Source: Montifringilla adamsi (lineage: Eukaryota > Chordata > Aves > Passeriformes > Passeridae). From it: a stretch of DNA of 64,000 nucleotides. Position numbers and translations under genes: made by a program. This document shows positions 61,307 through 64,000 of this stretch, piece after piece. The stretch is taken from contig JAGGNK010009114.1 in assembly GCA_017590115.1 (NCBI GenBank), forward strand, positions 23,193,978 to 23,257,977, in the 5' to 3' direction. The notes under the pieces were generated by a model. That model was not told the DNA's origin. It saw nothing but the letters and a program-made list of their open reading frames with translations, and made no database searches. The stretch's first letter is position 1; every line of letters begins with the position of its first letter.

Positions 61307-64000
61307 TTGTTGGAACACAAACCAGTGAGTACTTGAGCAACTGGAGTAGCAACAGATATTCACTAGAAAATCCATTGGAGAAATCAATTATGCTTTGAGT
61401 TTGTCTTGTTGAGAAAATAGAAGTACTTGGTCCTTTCAAAAGAGATACTACTCCAGTGATCAGCAGGTGGGCAGACAAAACAGGCTTTATGGAGAGTCTC
61501 ACAGGTGAGTAAAACAGTGAGGAAAGATTAATTTTCTATTCTGCATGTTCCCAGAGCAACCATTGACAAAACAACAGGCTTTTTTGAGAGTGAGATGTGT
61601 AAGATTGTATCTTACAGTGCACAGAACATGCACAACTCATTGGGCCTGAGAAAGGAAAGTCATGATTAAACTCAGTTGGATTAAACATTTGCATATAAAA
61701 GAGGTTTTTCTTAATATTCATTTCAGGTCAGTGTTTGATAAATGACTCGCAGATTTTCATCAGCATTCTCACGTCTTGGCTTTTGCATAATAAGATCCTC
61801 ACAGGAGTTGTATGCAAACAGCAACATTTCAGCCTAGTTACTTATCACACAGCAAATTCAAAGTACAAGTTGTATTTGGGTCATATCTGCATGCTAACCT
61901 CAGAAATTAATCCCAGCTAGAGTTAGATTAAATATCTTTTTTACCTTACTTCTGTGTTTTCACCCTGTCATGATAATGTAGCATATCAGGGTACCTGCGA
62001 GCTTGGCAAGGGAAGGGAACACAGATGATTTCTGAAGTCCTTCTGATAACACTAAAAGATTTATTTGTTTTGGAGTAAAACATTTATTCTAGGCAGATCT
62101 CTTTTACTCTAGTGATGCTGATTCTATGCGCCTGATTTCTCTACACCTGAATGAAAATTAATTTGTGATTAAATCCCAAGAATAATCAGTGCCTGACAGG
62201 CATTGGTTTAAAACTGAGGATGAGACAATTTTCTTTGAGTTCCTAATGAAGGAACTGCAAGGGAGTTAAGGGAGTTACTTCCTCTCCATTCAGAGCAGCA
62301 TTGGGCAGCAGTTCTTCCTACAGCATCCTGTACCAAAAGGCTGGGCTTGAAAATCAGCTGTGAGAAGTTTGGGTGTGGATCCAGGCTCTGCACAGCTCAT
62401 TTTCCACCTCCATTTGTACTCCCCGTGTGTGCCCAAACCAGTGATCAGCTCTTGGTGGGTGGTGGGACGTGTGCTCCAGCTGCTCCCTGTGCCTGCTGGA
62501 TCTGCTGGCACTTTGTGGCACCTCCTCACTCCTGGAACATTCCCACAAATCCCTGGCATTTGGTGTGGCAGCAGATGCAAACACCAGCTTTATGTCCTGT
62601 TTTCCACCCAGTGTTTTTCTAACTACTGTGCTGTTCCAACCAAATGTGTCTGGCCCAACTCTCATCATTTAATTAAATAAAGGCAAATTCCAATTAACTT
62701 TTAAGACACCTGGAATTGAGTCAGCATTTTTTTATAAAGCAGTATTAATTTAAACAATATTTCCCTTTTTCTGGTCTATTCAGTGAAGGTGAGACCTTGG
62801 ATCCAAGTTAGATGTAAAGCCCTAAAATGTGGCCTCCCTATAGAATAGTCAATCATTTCACATACCAGGAATTTTCATGTTTTTTCTGGATTGTGATCCA
62901 ATCTGCAGAATGGGCAACAGATGACATTTGATTTAAACAACCAAAAGATAATTTTTTTGGCATGAACTAATGTTTATCATTAGAGTTAATAATGAAAGAA
63001 ACAATCAGTCTCCACATGCTTCCCTGAAATGTGTCCAATAGTATTTGGAACACTGTTGGAGTATCATTTAAATGGTGAAATGAGGAACATTTTTTTTTTT
63101 TTAAAGGGTTCATGTGGGAAATGGGAAAAATGGGAAAAAACCAAATGTTTGGAGCATGTCTCAGAGTCACACAAATATGAGATGTTCTCAGGATTGTACT
63201 GCAAGCATCCAAGGGAAGGGAGTACTCTTCCCAGAAACTGATTACAGCAGAGCCAGGTGAGGCCAGAATAACCTGAGAGAATGTAATTCTATTTAAAGTA
63301 AAATAAAAGTATTGTCAGAGGTGTGTGCTTTCTGTTTCCTTAGTTTAAATTCCTGCTGTTAGGAGTTCTTTCCCTCCATTATGCTTTGGGGGGAAAAGAC
63401 TTATTTATTTTCAGTTCTTTTTACTTATATTGTGTTACTTGCAGTGTATAAATAGATTTTGTTTAGGGAAGACTCCCCCTTTTCAATTTTACTATATGAA
63501 ACTGCTACTATTATGTTTGATGTGTATAAGGGTAACTAAATCATGGAACTTAACACATCCTTCCTAATTTGCTGGGAGGTAAATTCTTCCCTTAAATAAT
63601 AGGCCTTTTCCTATTTCCATTAAATTCAATTGATTAAAAGTCCTAATGGCTTGTATAGAAACCAAAATGGGGCCACTTCTGTGATGATTCCACACAGCCT
63701 TGCTTGGTTCCAAAATTGAAGCTGTTGCAAGCAGCATGGATTGGAAAGAAAAGAAACATTTTTAATCTAAAGGTGGTTACTAAAAGCAAACATGTTGGTT
63801 CAATGTGGGTTTTTAAAATTATATTTTGTAACAAACTGTAAAAAATGAGTGTTTCTCTTAGTAGCTTTACATTAGTCGTTGCTTAAGCCAATTTATCTTT
63901 TCTTTGATACCCCAGAACTAACGAAAACCTATTAAGAGCTGCTAGACAAAACCCAATTCATTACCTTGCAATCAAAGATCACTTTCTCAGTGGTCTTGAA
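61307..64000 (+). other. THSD7B: THSD7B intron E, remaining segment
   Basis: The final 2.7 kb of the window. I looked for the next THSD7B exon (a cysteine-rich segment after LKNQ) and did not find it. No gene, RNA or named repeat was recognised. Confidence 0.6.

Noticed and set aside
1..64000. tRNA, rRNA, CRISPR arrays, operons or bacterial-type defence systems
   Set aside because: No cloverleaf-like A/B boxes, spaced direct repeats or dense coding were seen; the sequence is intron-rich vertebrate DNA.

Overview
The window looks like avian nuclear DNA, most likely from a songbird. It is AT-rich, with long introns and little repeat content. The repeats I recognise are 3'-end pieces of CR1 LINEs, the dominant bird retroposon, plus one LTR resembling passerine endogenous-retrovirus LTRs. 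'Bird' is well supported; 'songbird' is inference from that LTR.

Only one gene is supported, and it runs through the whole window on the + strand: five internal exons of THSD7B (thrombospondin type-1 domain-containing 7B), at 1423-1555, 2536-2639, 30057-30251, 34348-34611 and 49891-50069. They total 875 nt. All have AG/GT boundaries, the phases agree at every junction, and together they give 291 whole codons with no stop. They encode a mid-ectodomain run of TSP1 repeats. The exons before 1423 and after 50069 lie outside the window, as do the promoter, signal peptide, transmembrane segment and 3' end. The intron lengths are 980, 27,417, 4,096 and 15,279 nt, followed by more than 13.9 kb.

Layout: 1-2639 holds two exons 980 bp apart. 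2640-30056 is a very large intron carrying two sense CR1 fragments, a 90-bp tandem duplication with T tracts, an isolated CpG-rich patch, and an LTR whose promoter module is duplicated exactly. 30057-34611 holds two exons and a possible cryptic exon. 34612-49890 carries three CR1 fragments in both orientations. After the last exon (50070-64000) come a poly-T tract of about 90 nt and a 777/771-bp direct tandem duplication at about 99% identity.

I found no second gene, structural RNA, CRISPR array or microbial-type system. The most unusual items are the young tandem duplication, the LTR with two inverted-CCAAT/octamer/TATA modules lying in sense inside the gene, the opposed CR1 copies that could pair in the pre-mRNA, and a cysteine-rich open segment behind a good splice acceptor at 33446.
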